Source: a virus
DNA length: 27,568 nucleotides
Virus record (IMG/VR): IMGVR_UViG_3300044673_000132
Span: 1-27,568 of that record
Direction: 5' to 3' (one strand)
Notes under the pieces: generated by a model
What the model was told of the DNA's origin: nothing
The model's database searches: none
What the model saw: only the letters and a program-made list of their open reading frames with translations
Shown here: one piece after another, positions 15,381 through 20,884 of the stretch
Layout: each line of letters opens with the position of its first letter
How positions within the stretch are numbered: the stretch's first letter is position 1
Translations under genes and position numbers: made by a program

Positions 15381-15670
15381 TCGCCCGGGGCCTGCGGCTG
15401 GTCGACCGCCATGGCCATGATCGGGCCGGGGATCGAAGCGGCCGCCACGGGCTCGGGAGCCGGCTCGGCGGGCACCTGGGGCGCCACGCTGGCCTTCTCG
15501 AGCCCCAGCTTGCCGATCCACGCCGAGAGGGCTGCGAGTTCCTCGTGCGTGATGTCGTGGAAGCGCGCCGGGACCGATTCGAAGAAGTCCTTCAGGCGTT
15601 GCTCTTCGTGGGCGACCGCAGCCTTCAGCGTGGCCACGGTTTCCTCGAGGGCCTGGCGAATCGACGCCAC
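15377..15670 (-). CDS. Hypothetical coiled-coil protein
   Basis: 97 residues from GTG 15670 (MASIRQALEETVATLKAAVA); the stop overlaps the GroES-like ATG. The N-terminal 60 residues form a charged helix (EEQRLKDFFESV, HDITHEELAALSAWIGKLGL). The C-terminus is Pro/Ala rich and probably disordered. No family recognised; it may be a late assembly accessory. Confidence 0.75.
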   Translation of the reverse strand: MASIRQALEETVATLKAAVAHEEQRLKDFFESVPARFHDITHEELAALSAWIGKLGLEKASVAPQVPAEPAPEPVAAASIPGPIMAMAVDQPQAPGE

Positions 15671-15673
15671 GGC

Positions 15674-15880
15674 CTAGCAGCCCTTTTTGTGCGAGTAGCA
15701 GACCGACTCGCTGCGGCCCGAGTTGTACTCGCCGCGCTCCTTGCCACCGCTCGCACGGCCCGCGCCGTCGGCCTTGCCCATGCCCACGCCGTTGGTCATC
15801 GCGGTGGAGCGCTCGCCGCCACCGTCGGAGCTCTTCGCGCCTTCGGGCGCCTTGGCACCCGTTCCCGTCATTTTCGCCAT
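15674..15880 (-). CDS. Small Gly/Lys/Ser-rich basic protein, first gene of the late block
   Basis: 68 residues from ATG 15880, which has GGAG nine bases upstream; the ATG at 15889 abuts that GGAG, so I prefer the later start. The sequence is Gly, Lys, Ser and Asp rich with no hydrophobic core (MTGTGAKAPEGAKSSDGGGE) and ends SESVCYSHKKGC. It is probably disordered, perhaps nucleic-acid or capsid binding. It stands just downstream of promoter-like element B and a hairpin. Confidence 0.72.
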   Translation of the reverse strand: MAKMTGTGAKAPEGAKSSDGGGERSTAMTNGVGMGKADGAGRASGGKERGEYNSGRSESVCYSHKKGC

Positions 15881-15900
15881 CGTCGTCATCTCCAGAAAGG

Positions 15901-15928
15901 CCCCCTCGCCCCGGACGAAGCGAGGGGG
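15901..15928 (-). terminator. GC hairpin in the leader of the late block
   Basis: A perfect 9-bp stem (CCCCCTCGC / GCGAGGGGG) with a 10-base loop lies between element B and the Shine-Dalgarno of the 68-residue gene. On the minus strand it is followed by CCTTTCTGG, a weak T-tract. It resembles an attenuator or a weak terminator in a late leader where antitermination could act. Confidence 0.5.
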
Positions 15929-15967
15929 TGAAGCGCAAAACGGCGCAGGGAGGAGACGCCGCACGGA

Positions 15968-16002
15968 GGACGCTATGAACGCCCCGATTTTCCTGTCAAG
16001 CC
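15968..16002 (-). promoter_or_regulatory. Promoter-like element B at the head of the late block
   Basis: GGCTTGACA (TTGACA at 15999-15994), then AAAAT, GGGC and TTCATAGCGT on the minus strand. It is identical to element A (10707-10673) at 28 of 35 positions with the same spacing. It lies inside the 3' part of the overlapping resolvase frame and over the stop of the AT-hook gene. Transcription would enter the 68-residue gene about 90 bp downstream. Confidence 0.65.
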
Positions 16003-16614
16003 TTCACGAATCCCGAGATAGCCGCGAGCAGATCCGCGTGAGCGGACCCGAGCACCGACTTCCGCGGGCGGCCACGCGGCCGCGCCTGGATCGCTTCCCT
16101 GCCCTGCTTCGCCCGCCGCTGCATTTCGTGCATCACCGCCAGCCCCTTCGCCCATCGCTTCGGCTCGTCCATCGCCCTGCTCCCCTTGCGGCACCTGCCC
16201 ATCGCTCCCTTGCTCGGCCGCCGTTCTCGCGACGACGGTCACGTAGACGCCAGGCGCAACACCCGCCTCGCGCGAAAGCTCGAAACCACCCCAGGAAACC
16301 CATCGCGCCGAGTCGTCGGGCACCACGCCAGCGTCGACCATGCCGTCGATCGCCGCCTTCAGCGCCCCGATCGCGTTCTGCGTGTCGCGCGGGCAGTAGC
16401 CGGCGGAGCCGAACGGGCACACGTAGCGGATCTCGAGGCGCACGGGCTCGGGCCGCCAGTTCCGGGGCTTCGCCTGGGCGAATCGGTAGGCCGCCGCGGT
16501 GCGCTCCCACCGGATGAACTTCGAGCGCTTCGCCCAATGCACCCGGGCGTTCGGGCTCACCTCGCGGGATGGCAGCCGGAGGACCACCGAGAATCGCTGC
16601 ACCTGAGGCGTCAT
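15973..16614 (-). CDS. RusA-like Holliday-junction resolvase with extended C-terminus
   Basis: 213 residues from ATG 16614 (ATGA overlap with the replication gene). Residues about 8-128 match RusA-like enzymes (about 120 residues): LRLPSREVSPNARVHWAKRS, RDTQNAIGALKAAIDGMVDA and VVPDDSARWVSW. Asp77, Asp90 and Asp100-101 could hold the metal. Where E. coli RusA has Asp-x-Asp-Asn this has Asp77-Thr-Gln79-Asn, so the second Asp is absent, as in some divergent relatives. After residue 130 the frame stays open for about 85 residues of low-complexity Gly/Ala/Arg sequence that overlaps the AT-hook gene and element B. That tail is probably not a folded domain. Confidence 0.78.
   Translation of the reverse strand: MTPQVQRFSVVLRLPSREVSPNARVHWAKRSKFIRWERTAAAYRFAQAKPRNWRPEPVRLEIRYVCPFGSAGYCPRDTQNAIGALKAAIDGMVDAGVVPDDSARWVSWGGFELSREAGVAPGVYVTVVARTAAEQGSDGQVPQGEQGDGRAEAMGEGAGGDARNAAAGEAGQGSDPGAAAWPPAEVGARVRSRGSARGYLGIREGLTGKSGRS
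15996..16172 (-). CDS. Small AT-hook-like basic protein
   Basis: 58 residues from ATG 16172, with GGGGAG seven bases upstream. It begins MDEPKRWAKGLAVMHEMQRR, and residues 31-38 read RPRGRPRK, the AT-hook core RGRP with basic flanks. AT hooks bind the minor groove of A/T-rich DNA. The gene lies wholly inside the out-of-frame 3' extension of the RusA-like gene. Its good Shine-Dalgarno and clear motif make it the more convincing product there. A role in regulation or replication is only a guess. Confidence 0.68.
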   Translation of the reverse strand: MDEPKRWAKGLAVMHEMQRRAKQGREAIQARPRGRPRKSVLGSAHADLLAAISGFVKA

Positions 16615-17513
16615 GTCGCGCCCCGTACCCAGCGCAGGTCCGGGAAGTCGGCGGGCTTCGGGACGGCCTTGGCCGCGGCTTCGCGCTGCTCGGCGATCTG
16701 GGCCTGGGTTGCGGCGACCTTGGCCTCGGCTGCCTCGCGAGCCTTGCGGTCGGCCTCGACCAGCCGCACCACGATCGGGTCGGCGTATGCCGCCTGCCAC
16801 GGGGTTCCGCCCTTGGTCCGGCAAGCCTCGTTGACGGCGGTCACGATCTGCGAGTCGGTGGCCTGTCCCAGCCAACGCTCGAGCATCAAGTCCGAGCACG
16901 AATCCGCGTCGGTCACCCGGGCCTTGCGGAGTAGCGCTCGGAGTGCGGGAAGGCGCGGTCTTGAGGCGTGGGGTGGGAGTTCGGGGTTGGTCTCCTCGCC
17001 GCTTTTCGGCTGTTCGGCCTGGGATGTTTCAACCTTCGAAGCAGCAGAGGGTTTAGGTTTAGGTACTGGTATAGGGCATGGTTTTGCTATTGCGTCCGCA
17101 TTGGCGTTGCCATCGGCATCGCTACTGCCTTCGCCATTGCCTTTGCTAATGCGTTTGCCATTCTTTTGCCATCGTGCAGCCGCACCCTTTGACCCTGCCT
17201 CGGACCGACTCTGGCTCACATCCTTGGCCTTTTCGAGTTCGGTCTCGAGGCGCTTCTGGCGGTAGGTGCCGTCGGTCTGAATGGTGAGGAAGGCCATAAT
17301 GGTGCCGCGGGCCCTGGCCCATTCCTTCGGATCGGCGCGGCAGATCCTGCGGATGCGGTCCTCTTCGCCAGGAATGACGCCGTCGCTGTTCCAGGCGTGC
17401 ATGAGGAGCAGCAGGTACATCCCATGCTCCAACGTGGAAAGGTGCCCCGTGGCGGCCATGTAGGCGCCGATGTGGAGCGGCATCCACCCGTCGACCTTCT
17501 TGTCGCTGCTCAT
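16611..17513 (-). CDS. DUF1376 (YdaU-like) replication protein
   Basis: 300 residues from ATG 17513 (ATGA overlap). Residues about 8-100 match DUF1376: DGWMPLHIGAYMAATGHLST, EHGMYLLLLMHAWNSDGVIP, RICRADPKEWAR. This N-terminal winged-helix-type domain occurs in phage replication initiators at the position of lambda O. A low-complexity linker (NGKRISKGNGEGSSDADGNA and PKPKP, about 115-155) leads to a C-terminal domain with DSQIVTAVNEACRTKGGTPW and a Lys/Ala/Glu coiled coil. The linker DNA holds short repeats and the most A/T-rich stretch nearby, a candidate origin. The initiator role is inferred. Confidence 0.85.
   Translation of the reverse strand: MSSDKKVDGWMPLHIGAYMAATGHLSTLEHGMYLLLLMHAWNSDGVIPGEEDRIRRICRADPKEWARARGTIMAFLTIQTDGTYRQKRLETELEKAKDVSQSRSEAGSKGAAARWQKNGKRISKGNGEGSSDADGNANADAIAKPCPIPVPKPKPSAASKVETSQAEQPKSGEETNPELPPHASRPRLPALRALLRKARVTDADSCSDLMLERWLGQATDSQIVTAVNEACRTKGGTPWQAAYADPIVVRLVEADRKAREAAEAKVAATQAQIAEQREAAAKAVPKPADFPDLRWVRGAT
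17049..17169. other. Candidate replication origin: imperfect 12-bp repeats beside an A/T-rich tract
   Basis: From 17086 about seven imperfect units follow each other at 11-12 bp on the plus strand, e.g. CCATCGGCATCG, CTACTGCCTTCG, CCATTGCCTTTG, CTAATGCGTTTG. Beside them lies GGGTTTAGGTTTAGGTACT (17049-17067), locally A/T rich. The segment encodes the flexible linker of the DUF1376 protein. Lambda-type origins lie inside the initiator gene in just this way, but biased codons of a repetitive linker could also make the pattern. Confidence 0.4.
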
Positions 17514-17776
17514 GCCTTGCCTGCTCCGTTGTCGGCCGCTCGGGCCTCGGCGATCTGTTGTTGAAGGCTCGGCCAGCGCTCCATGCCCGTGCGCCGGTCG
17601 GCCTCTGATTTGATGGGGAGGTACTGCTGGCAGCGCCGCGGGAGTTCGGTGAGCACGCCCTGACGCTTCTCGATGCACCGGAAGCCCGACAGGTGGCGGC
17701 AGGTCTCGCAGCGCACGCGGTCATCGGGTAGCCCGTCGCCCGTGATGTCGGCGGCACCCACGCCGGCGGCTTTCAT
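17510..17776 (-). CDS. Small Cys-rich (zinc-finger-like) protein
   Basis: 88 residues from ATG 17776, set by an ATGA overlap with the HTH gene. RCETCRHLSGFRCIEKR ... PRRCQQYLP (about 22-56) supplies four Cys suited to a zinc site. This CxxCxHL...C pattern is seen in small phage replication-region proteins. The C-terminus is helical and acidic/Ala rich. No exact function is known; it is co-transcribed with the replication gene. Confidence 0.78.
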   Translation of the reverse strand: MKAAGVGAADITGDGLPDDRVRCETCRHLSGFRCIEKRQGVLTELPRRCQQYLPIKSEADRRTGMERWPSLQQQIAEARAADNGAGKA

Positions 17777-18078
17777 TTCACCCAATCCCACGTGACGCGG
17801 TTCACGACGCTGCGCGCGCAGCCCGCGGTGATCTCGAAAATGTCAGCCAGAGACTTGAACCCACGGCGGTCGCCTGCGGCTTTCCACCGGGACCATACAT
17901 AGCGGATTTCGCGCACGATCTCGGGGGTCAACTTGTGGCGCTTGTCGGTGCGTGAACGCGCGCGCTCTATCCCCGCCCTGAGCTTCGCCCGCATGCCCTC
18001 GGGATCCTTGGCCCAACGCTCCTTGAGCGCGCGAACAATCCGCGCCCGCCCCCCCGGTGAAAGGTTGCGCGAACTCAT
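17773..18078 (-). CDS. HTH DNA-binding protein
   Basis: 101 residues from ATG 18078, with GGAGG eight bases upstream. The basic N-terminal half (LSPGGRARIVRALKERWAKD, RARSRTDKRHK) precedes a helix-turn-helix: LTPEIVREIRYVWSRW ... SLADIFEITAGCARSVVNRV TW (about 60-97). This type (EIVREIR...SLA..F.I....V..IV....W) is the small HTH often joined to HNH endonucleases or acting alone in phages. No nuclease domain is present here. It follows a terminator and leads the replication genes. Confidence 0.78.
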   Translation of the reverse strand: MSSRNLSPGGRARIVRALKERWAKDPEGMRAKLRAGIERARSRTDKRHKLTPEIVREIRYVWSRWKAAGDRRGFKSLADIFEITAGCARSVVNRVTWDWVK

Positions 18079-18149
18079 GTCGAGCGCCTCCGAAGTCGGA
18101 CGATTCCGAATCGAGCGTGGGATTTCGCTGTCGGACGGGGATTCCGGCG

Positions 18150-18173
18150 CAAGAAAACCGCCCGGAGGCGGTT
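18150..18173 (-). terminator. Rho-independent terminator after the winged-helix gene
   Basis: On the minus strand AACCGCC, loop TCCG, GGCGGTT, then TTCTT: a perfect 7-bp stem (18173-18156) with a short T-tract to 18150. It lies 21 bp after the stop of the winged-helix gene and before the HTH/replication genes, like lambda tR2. Confidence 0.7.
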
Positions 18174-18193
18174 GGTCGTGGGGCGCCAGGCGA

Positions 18194-18490
18194 TCACGCG
18201 GCAACCTCCCACACCCGGCACGGCCGCCCCGTGGGCGACTTGCGCTTCTCGCCCTCGCGGATGCGCACGCGCCCAGCCTGCTCGAGCTCCGGCATGCGCC
18301 GGGCGACCTGTACGTGGGTGAGGCCCGCACGGTCGGCGAGCTCGTAAATGGTCGCGGAGCCCTCGGCCAGACCCTTCAGCACCTTCGCGAAGTGCTCGCC
18401 TTCGAACTCGCGCACAAGGTCCGCGGCAGCGTGCGACGTGACAGGATCCTCGCGCCGAGCACGAGCGAATGGCATCGTGAGCTGGTGCAT
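18194..18490 (-). CDS. Winged-helix DNA-binding protein
   Basis: 98 residues from ATG 18490 (TAATG overlap with the CII-like gene). Residues about 35-75 form a winged helix: LKGLAEGSATIYELADRAGL, HVQVARRMPELEQAGRV. The conserved start REDPVTSHAAADLVREFE is common in small phage wHTH proteins. The C-terminus has GRPCRVWEV, as expected of the wing and last strand. It probably regulates early transcription with the gene before it. Confidence 0.82.
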   Translation of the reverse strand: MHQLTMPFARARREDPVTSHAAADLVREFEGEHFAKVLKGLAEGSATIYELADRAGLTHVQVARRMPELEQAGRVRIREGEKRKSPTGRPCRVWEVAA

Positions 18491-18879
18491 TACTCTCCCT
18501 CCGTCTTGACGGCGTCGATCGCGCGCTGCAGCGTGATGGCGAGCGACTCAAGGTTCGCGATGGCGCGGGCCTTGCGCACGTCGTCACCGCCTGGCGCAAA
18601 CTTGGTCGCGAGGTAGACGATCACGCTCTGCACATCACCCGTCGACCGGATCCAGTCCTCGAGGTCGTCGCAGGTGAATCGGTTGCCGTCGCCATCGTTC
18701 TGGTGCAGCTTCTTCAAGAGCACCGTGGGCGATAGGTCCATGTCGGCCGCGATCGTCTTCTGCAGCTTCACCTGCTCCCCGGTGCGGTGCGCGATGTAGA
18801 GGCGCAGTCGCGACCAGTTCTCGACGATCGAAGGCTCGAGGTTAAGCGTGAGTTGAGCGATGGGCGCGCCGGGTGTCAT
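18490..18879 (-). CDS. CII-like / Phage_CP76-type regulatory protein
   Basis: 129 residues from ATG 18879. LQKTIAADMDLSPTVLLKKL (about 38-57) with HQNDGDGNRFTCDDLEDWIR and STGDVQSVIVYLATKF follow the pattern of the phage CII-type regulatory family, in which an HTH is followed by DLE...TGD. It lies immediately after a cro-like gene and a terminator, where lambda places cII. Lambda CII turns on lysogeny promoters; by analogy this could choose between lysis and lysogeny. The family assignment is moderate. Confidence 0.7.
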   Translation of the reverse strand: MTPGAPIAQLTLNLEPSIVENWSRLRLYIAHRTGEQVKLQKTIAADMDLSPTVLLKKLHQNDGDGNRFTCDDLEDWIRSTGDVQSVIVYLATKFAPGGDDVRKARAIANLESLAITLQRAIDAVKTEGE

Positions 18880-18910
18880 CGCGCGTTGCTACCTGTTGAC
18901 ACCACACGAA

Positions 18911-18934
18911 CCGGCAAAAATTTTTTAATGCCGG
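18911..18934. repeat. A/T-centred palindrome upstream of the CII-like gene
   Basis: CCGGCA and TGCCGG flank AAAATTTTTTAA. It lies 32 bp upstream of the CII-like ATG, between that gene and the cro-side terminator, in the most A/T-rich spot of the region. It could be a regulator site or part of a second termination hairpin. Confidence 0.45.
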
Positions 18935-18944
18935 CCATGAACAG

Positions 18945-18971
18945 CGAAGAAGAAGCCCGCCCGAAGGCGGG
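18945..18971 (-). terminator. Terminator between cro-like and CII-like genes
   Basis: Minus-strand CCCGCC, loop TTCG, GGCGGG (18971-18956), then CTTCTTCTTCG. The T-tract is interrupted, so it is probably a leaky terminator, comparable in place to lambda tR1. The rest of 18880-19039 holds only the palindrome at 18911. Confidence 0.6.
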
Positions 18972-19039
18972 TGAACACGTCCCACCGCAGCGCGCGCTGT
19001 CGTTCGCGCGTGCGATGTGGGGGCGGACGTGGGAGGAGG

Positions 19040-19255
19040 TCACTGCGAGTCCTGCTTCGCCTGGAGGACATCGCGGGCCGGAATCACGCCCCGGGTGGCG
19101 AACTCAATATCGAGCGCCCTGCCGCGGGGGATACCGCGCGACTTCCAGTTATCCACAACGGAAGGACGGACTCGAAGGGCCCGAGCGGCGGCCGACTGCC
19201 CGCCGAAGTACTCGAGCAGGCGATCGTAGAGCGGTTTGGCGTTGGGCGAATCCAT
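19040..19255 (-). CDS. Cro-like repressor
   Basis: 71 residues from ATG 19255. KPLYDRLLEYFGGQSAAARA followed by LRVRPSVVDNWKSRGIPRGR and ALDIEFATRGVI is the single HTH typical of YdaS/Cro-like proteins: a helix, the Gly-Gly-Q turn, recognition helix SVVDNW and the closing IP..RA..IE. It is divergent from the CI-like gene and separated from it by 97 bp holding two operators, one of them 15 bp from its start. There is no good Shine-Dalgarno. It heads the leftward early operon. Confidence 0.88.
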   Translation of the reverse strand: MDSPNAKPLYDRLLEYFGGQSAAARALRVRPSVVDNWKSRGIPRGRALDIEFATRGVIPARDVLQAKQDSQ

Positions 19256-19269
19256 AGTCGCGCCCATCG

Positions 19270-19287
19270 TTTCACGATTCGTGGAAA
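19270..19287 (-). promoter_or_regulatory. Operator O1
   Basis: Read on the minus strand, TTTCCACGAATCGTGAAA, an exact match to the consensus TTTCCACGNNNCGTGAAA. Core CACG-N3-CGTG is a perfect palindrome. It sits just upstream of the cro-like start. Confidence 0.85.
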
Positions 19288-19302
19288 AAGGCAAGCGCCG
19301 AA

Positions 19303-19320
19303 ATTCCACGACAAGTGAAA
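19303..19320 (+). promoter_or_regulatory. Operator O2
   Basis: ATTCCACGACAAGTGAAA, two differences from the consensus. Its centre is 33 bp from that of O1, about three helical turns. A further half-site TTTCCAC (19326-19332) follows directly, giving GTGAAAC-ACG-GTTTCCAC; this may be a third weak site before the CI-like start. Confidence 0.75.
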
Positions 19321-19352
19321 CACGGTTTCCACTAGGGCCGGAAAATAACCCT

Positions 19353-19838
19353 ATGGGGAGACCGCGGAAGCCGGAATCGGCCTCGGTGCGCAACCCGATG
19401 GCAGTCAGAATCGGCGGGCGTATCAAGGAAGCCCGGAAATCGAAGCGATGGGTGCTGCGCGAGCTCGCGGTACACTCCGGGCTCGATGTGAGCCGGATCG
19501 GGAATTACGAGTCGGGAGAGCGCATGCCTGGCCCGGCCGAAGTGCTGGCGCTCGCGGGCGCCTTGGGCGAATCGGCGCCCTATCTCATGTGCCTGGTCGA
19601 CGACGCCCACCCGGAGCAGGTCCGGGACAGCGAGGAGGCCGCACTTCTCGAGTTGTATCGCACAGTGGACCCGGAGGACCGACGCCGGGTGATCGAACGG
19701 CTGGGCGCCCTCGCCCTGCTCAAGAAGGAGGCCATTCAGGATGAAGCGCTGCTCCACCTCTCCGCCCGCGACAAGCCGCTCGACGACAACGGGAAGCGCG
19801 CCCGAGCTCGCTCGAGGCGGAAGATCGCCCAGAAGTAG
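19353..19838 (+). CDS. CI-like repressor (HTH, no peptidase domain)
   Basis: 161 residues from ATG 19353. Residues about 17-78 are an HTH_3/XRE domain: IGGRIKEARKSKRWVLRELA, GLDVSRIGNYESGERMPGPA, EVLALAGALG. The C-terminal half is helical (DSEEAALLELYRTVDPEDRR) and ends very basic (RARARSRRK). There is no S24/LexA-type peptidase, so RecA-driven self-cleavage is not expected; induction must work another way. The gene diverges from cro across operators O1 and O2. Its last 98 nt are shared out of frame with the lipoprotein gene. An internal ATG at 19398 is possible. Confidence 0.88.
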   Translation: MGRPRKPESASVRNPMAVRIGGRIKEARKSKRWVLRELAVHSGLDVSRIGNYESGERMPGPAEVLALAGALGESAPYLMCLVDDAHPEQVRDSEEAALLELYRTVDPEDRRRVIERLGALALLKKEAIQDEALLHLSARDKPLDDNGKRARARSRRKIAQK

Positions 19839-20025
19839 CGCCGCCCTCCTCCTTCTCATGCTGGCCGGCTGCGCCAATACCGAGACCATGCTGCGCAACG
19901 ACGCCGGCGAGATCCGCTACTGCTACAACGTGCACCAGGGCGGGATCGAGCGCGCGGCCGCGACGGACCAGTACAACCGATGCCTCAACGACGCGGGCGC
20001 CTTGGGATTCCGGCGCGTGAATTGA
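19741..20025 (+). CDS. Small lipoprotein co-transcribed with the repressor
   Basis: 94 residues. AGGAGG lies nine bases before ATG 19741, inside the repressor gene, and no other start precedes the lipobox in this frame. Residues 33-44 (SAALLLLMLAGC) form a hydrophobic stretch and a lipobox LAGC with Cys44. The n-region before it is unusually long and Arg/Ser/Thr rich. The mature part (TMLRNDAGEIRYCYNVHQGG, YNRCLNDAGALGFRRV) resembles small proteobacterial lipoproteins with paired Cys. Being downstream of cI and before a terminator, it is probably expressed in lysogens. It could act in lysogenic conversion or exclusion; that is inferred. Confidence 0.78.
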   Translation: MKRCSTSPPATSRSTTTGSAPELARGGRSPRSSAALLLLMLAGCANTETMLRNDAGEIRYCYNVHQGGIERAAATDQYNRCLNDAGALGFRRVN

Positions 20026-20049
20026 CGTTCTAACCCTTTGAAATGAAAG

Positions 20050-20075
20050 GCCCGGGAGTTCCCCGGGCTTTTTTT
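20050..20075 (+). terminator. Strong Rho-independent terminator
   Basis: GCCCGGG, loop AGTTC, CCCGGGC, then seven T (20069-20075). It ends the repressor-lipoprotein transcript 25 bp after the lipoprotein stop and insulates the next operon. Confidence 0.92.
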
Positions 20076-20086
20076 CTTGCCCTGTA

Positions 20087-20104
20087 TTTCCACGCATCGT
20101 GAAA
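20087..20104 (+). promoter_or_regulatory. Operator O3 (rightward operon)
   Basis: TTTCCACGCATCGTGAAA, an exact match to the consensus. It lies between the terminator and the first gene of the rightward operon. Confidence 0.87.
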
Positions 20105-20120
20105 ATATCGCTTGACGGCG

Positions 20121-20138
20121 TTTCACGTTTCGTGGAAA
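20121..20138 (-). promoter_or_regulatory. Operator O4 (rightward operon)
   Basis: Minus-strand reading TTTCCACGAAACGTGAAA, an exact match to the consensus. Its centre is 34 bp from that of O3, nearly the O1-O2 spacing. TTGACG at 20112-20117 just before it could be a -35 box; I could not place a -10 with confidence. Confidence 0.87.
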
Positions 20139-20171
20139 CTGAGCCTTATAGCTCTGAAAGAGAGGCAGGAA

Positions 20172-20372
20172 ATGGACAAGTTTTGCATCAACTGCGCGCA
20201 CATCGTCGACGCCACGAAGTCGGGATTCGAGAAGTGCGGCCGCAAGTCGGTTGCCGTAAGCCCGGTGACCGGCATCCCCGTCTTCCACTACTGCGACACC
20301 GCACGCCGGGCCGGCGAGTGCGGCACCGAGGGCAAATTCTTCACGCCCCGCGTCGAACAGGTGGCCGCGTGA
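20172..20372 (+). CDS. Small Cys-rich protein, first gene of rightward operon
   Basis: 66 residues from ATG 20172, directly after a purine-rich GAGAGGCAGGA. Five Cys (5, 8, 22, 41, 50), the first two as FCINCAHI, suggest a small zinc site. There is no other recognisable domain. It is the first product under operators O3/O4 and so is expected early after infection or induction. Confidence 0.8.
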   Translation: MDKFCINCAHIVDATKSGFEKCGRKSVAVSPVTGIPVFHYCDTARRAGECGTEGKFFTPRVEQVAA

Positions 20373-20605
20373 GCCGCCTCTGGGACGGCCGCTCGTCGGC
20401 CAACGAGATCGCGGAAGCCCGCGGCGACGGTGACGAGCCGCGCGGGCGCCAGTACGGCCGCACGATTCCCTACTCAGCCGAGACCCTCGCCTACGCCGAC
20501 CGCCTCATGGCGAAGGCCCGCGAGCTCGGCTGCGTGTCCTGCGGCGGCGCGGTCTGCCCCGACTGCGTGGATCGCGCGTGCACGGCGCTGCGCGGGGAGC
20601 GGTAG
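20369..20605 (+). CDS. Small protein with C-terminal zinc-ribbon-like cysteines
   Basis: 78 residues from GTG 20369 (GTGA overlap). It begins MSRLWDGRSSANEIAEARGD. The C-terminus CVSCGGAVCPDCVDRAC holds five Cys in CxxC pairs, suited to zinc binding. A helix with YSAETLAYADRLMAKARELG precedes it. No family recognised. Confidence 0.75.
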   Translation: MSRLWDGRSSANEIAEARGDGDEPRGRQYGRTIPYSAETLAYADRLMAKARELGCVSCGGAVCPDCVDRACTALRGER

Positions 20606-20884
20606 ATGGACTTCCTCGCGTGGGGCCTCATGGTCGGCGCCCTCTGGGCCGTGATCCGGTTCTGGCCGCGCAAGAAGAAGGCCCTGGACGAGCCGGAAAT
20701 GGATGCCCGATTCCGCGCCGCGCGACTCATCGCCCGCCAGCACGCCATGACCGAGCGCATGCGCCGCGAGGGTCGGCACCTGCTCGCGGACAAGCCCTAC
20801 AAGCCCGCGCTCACCTCGCCGAAGGAAGCCAAGACCCACCCCGGGGCGCTCGACAACGTGGTGGCCATACGGAGGCGCAAATGA
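20606..20884 (+). CDS. Small single-span membrane protein
   Basis: 92 residues. Residues 3-20 (FLAWGLMVGALWAVIRFW) are one membrane helix, then PRKKK marks the cytoplasmic side. The rest is charged and helical (ARFRAARLIARQHAMTERMR). It starts right after the previous stop and ends in an ATGA overlap. An early membrane protein could serve exclusion or host takeover, but nothing in the sequence decides this. It is too early in the programme to be an obvious holin. Confidence 0.75.
   Translation: MDFLAWGLMVGALWAVIRFWPRKKKALDEPEMDARFRAARLIARQHAMTERMRREGRHLLADKPYKPALTSPKEAKTHPGALDNVVAIRRRK

Noticed and set aside
17049-17067. Telomere-like TTTAGG repeats
   Set aside because: Only two units, explained by the Pro-Lys-Pro-Lys coding in the linker; kept only as part of a possible origin.
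18895-18930. Plus-strand TTGACA near 18894 as a promoter
   Set aside because: No acceptable -10 at 16-18 bp and no plus-strand gene follows until the CI-like repressor.
19332-19898. Minus-strand frame opposite the CI-like repressor
   Set aside because: No motif, and the plus strand carries an unmistakable HTH with operators in front.
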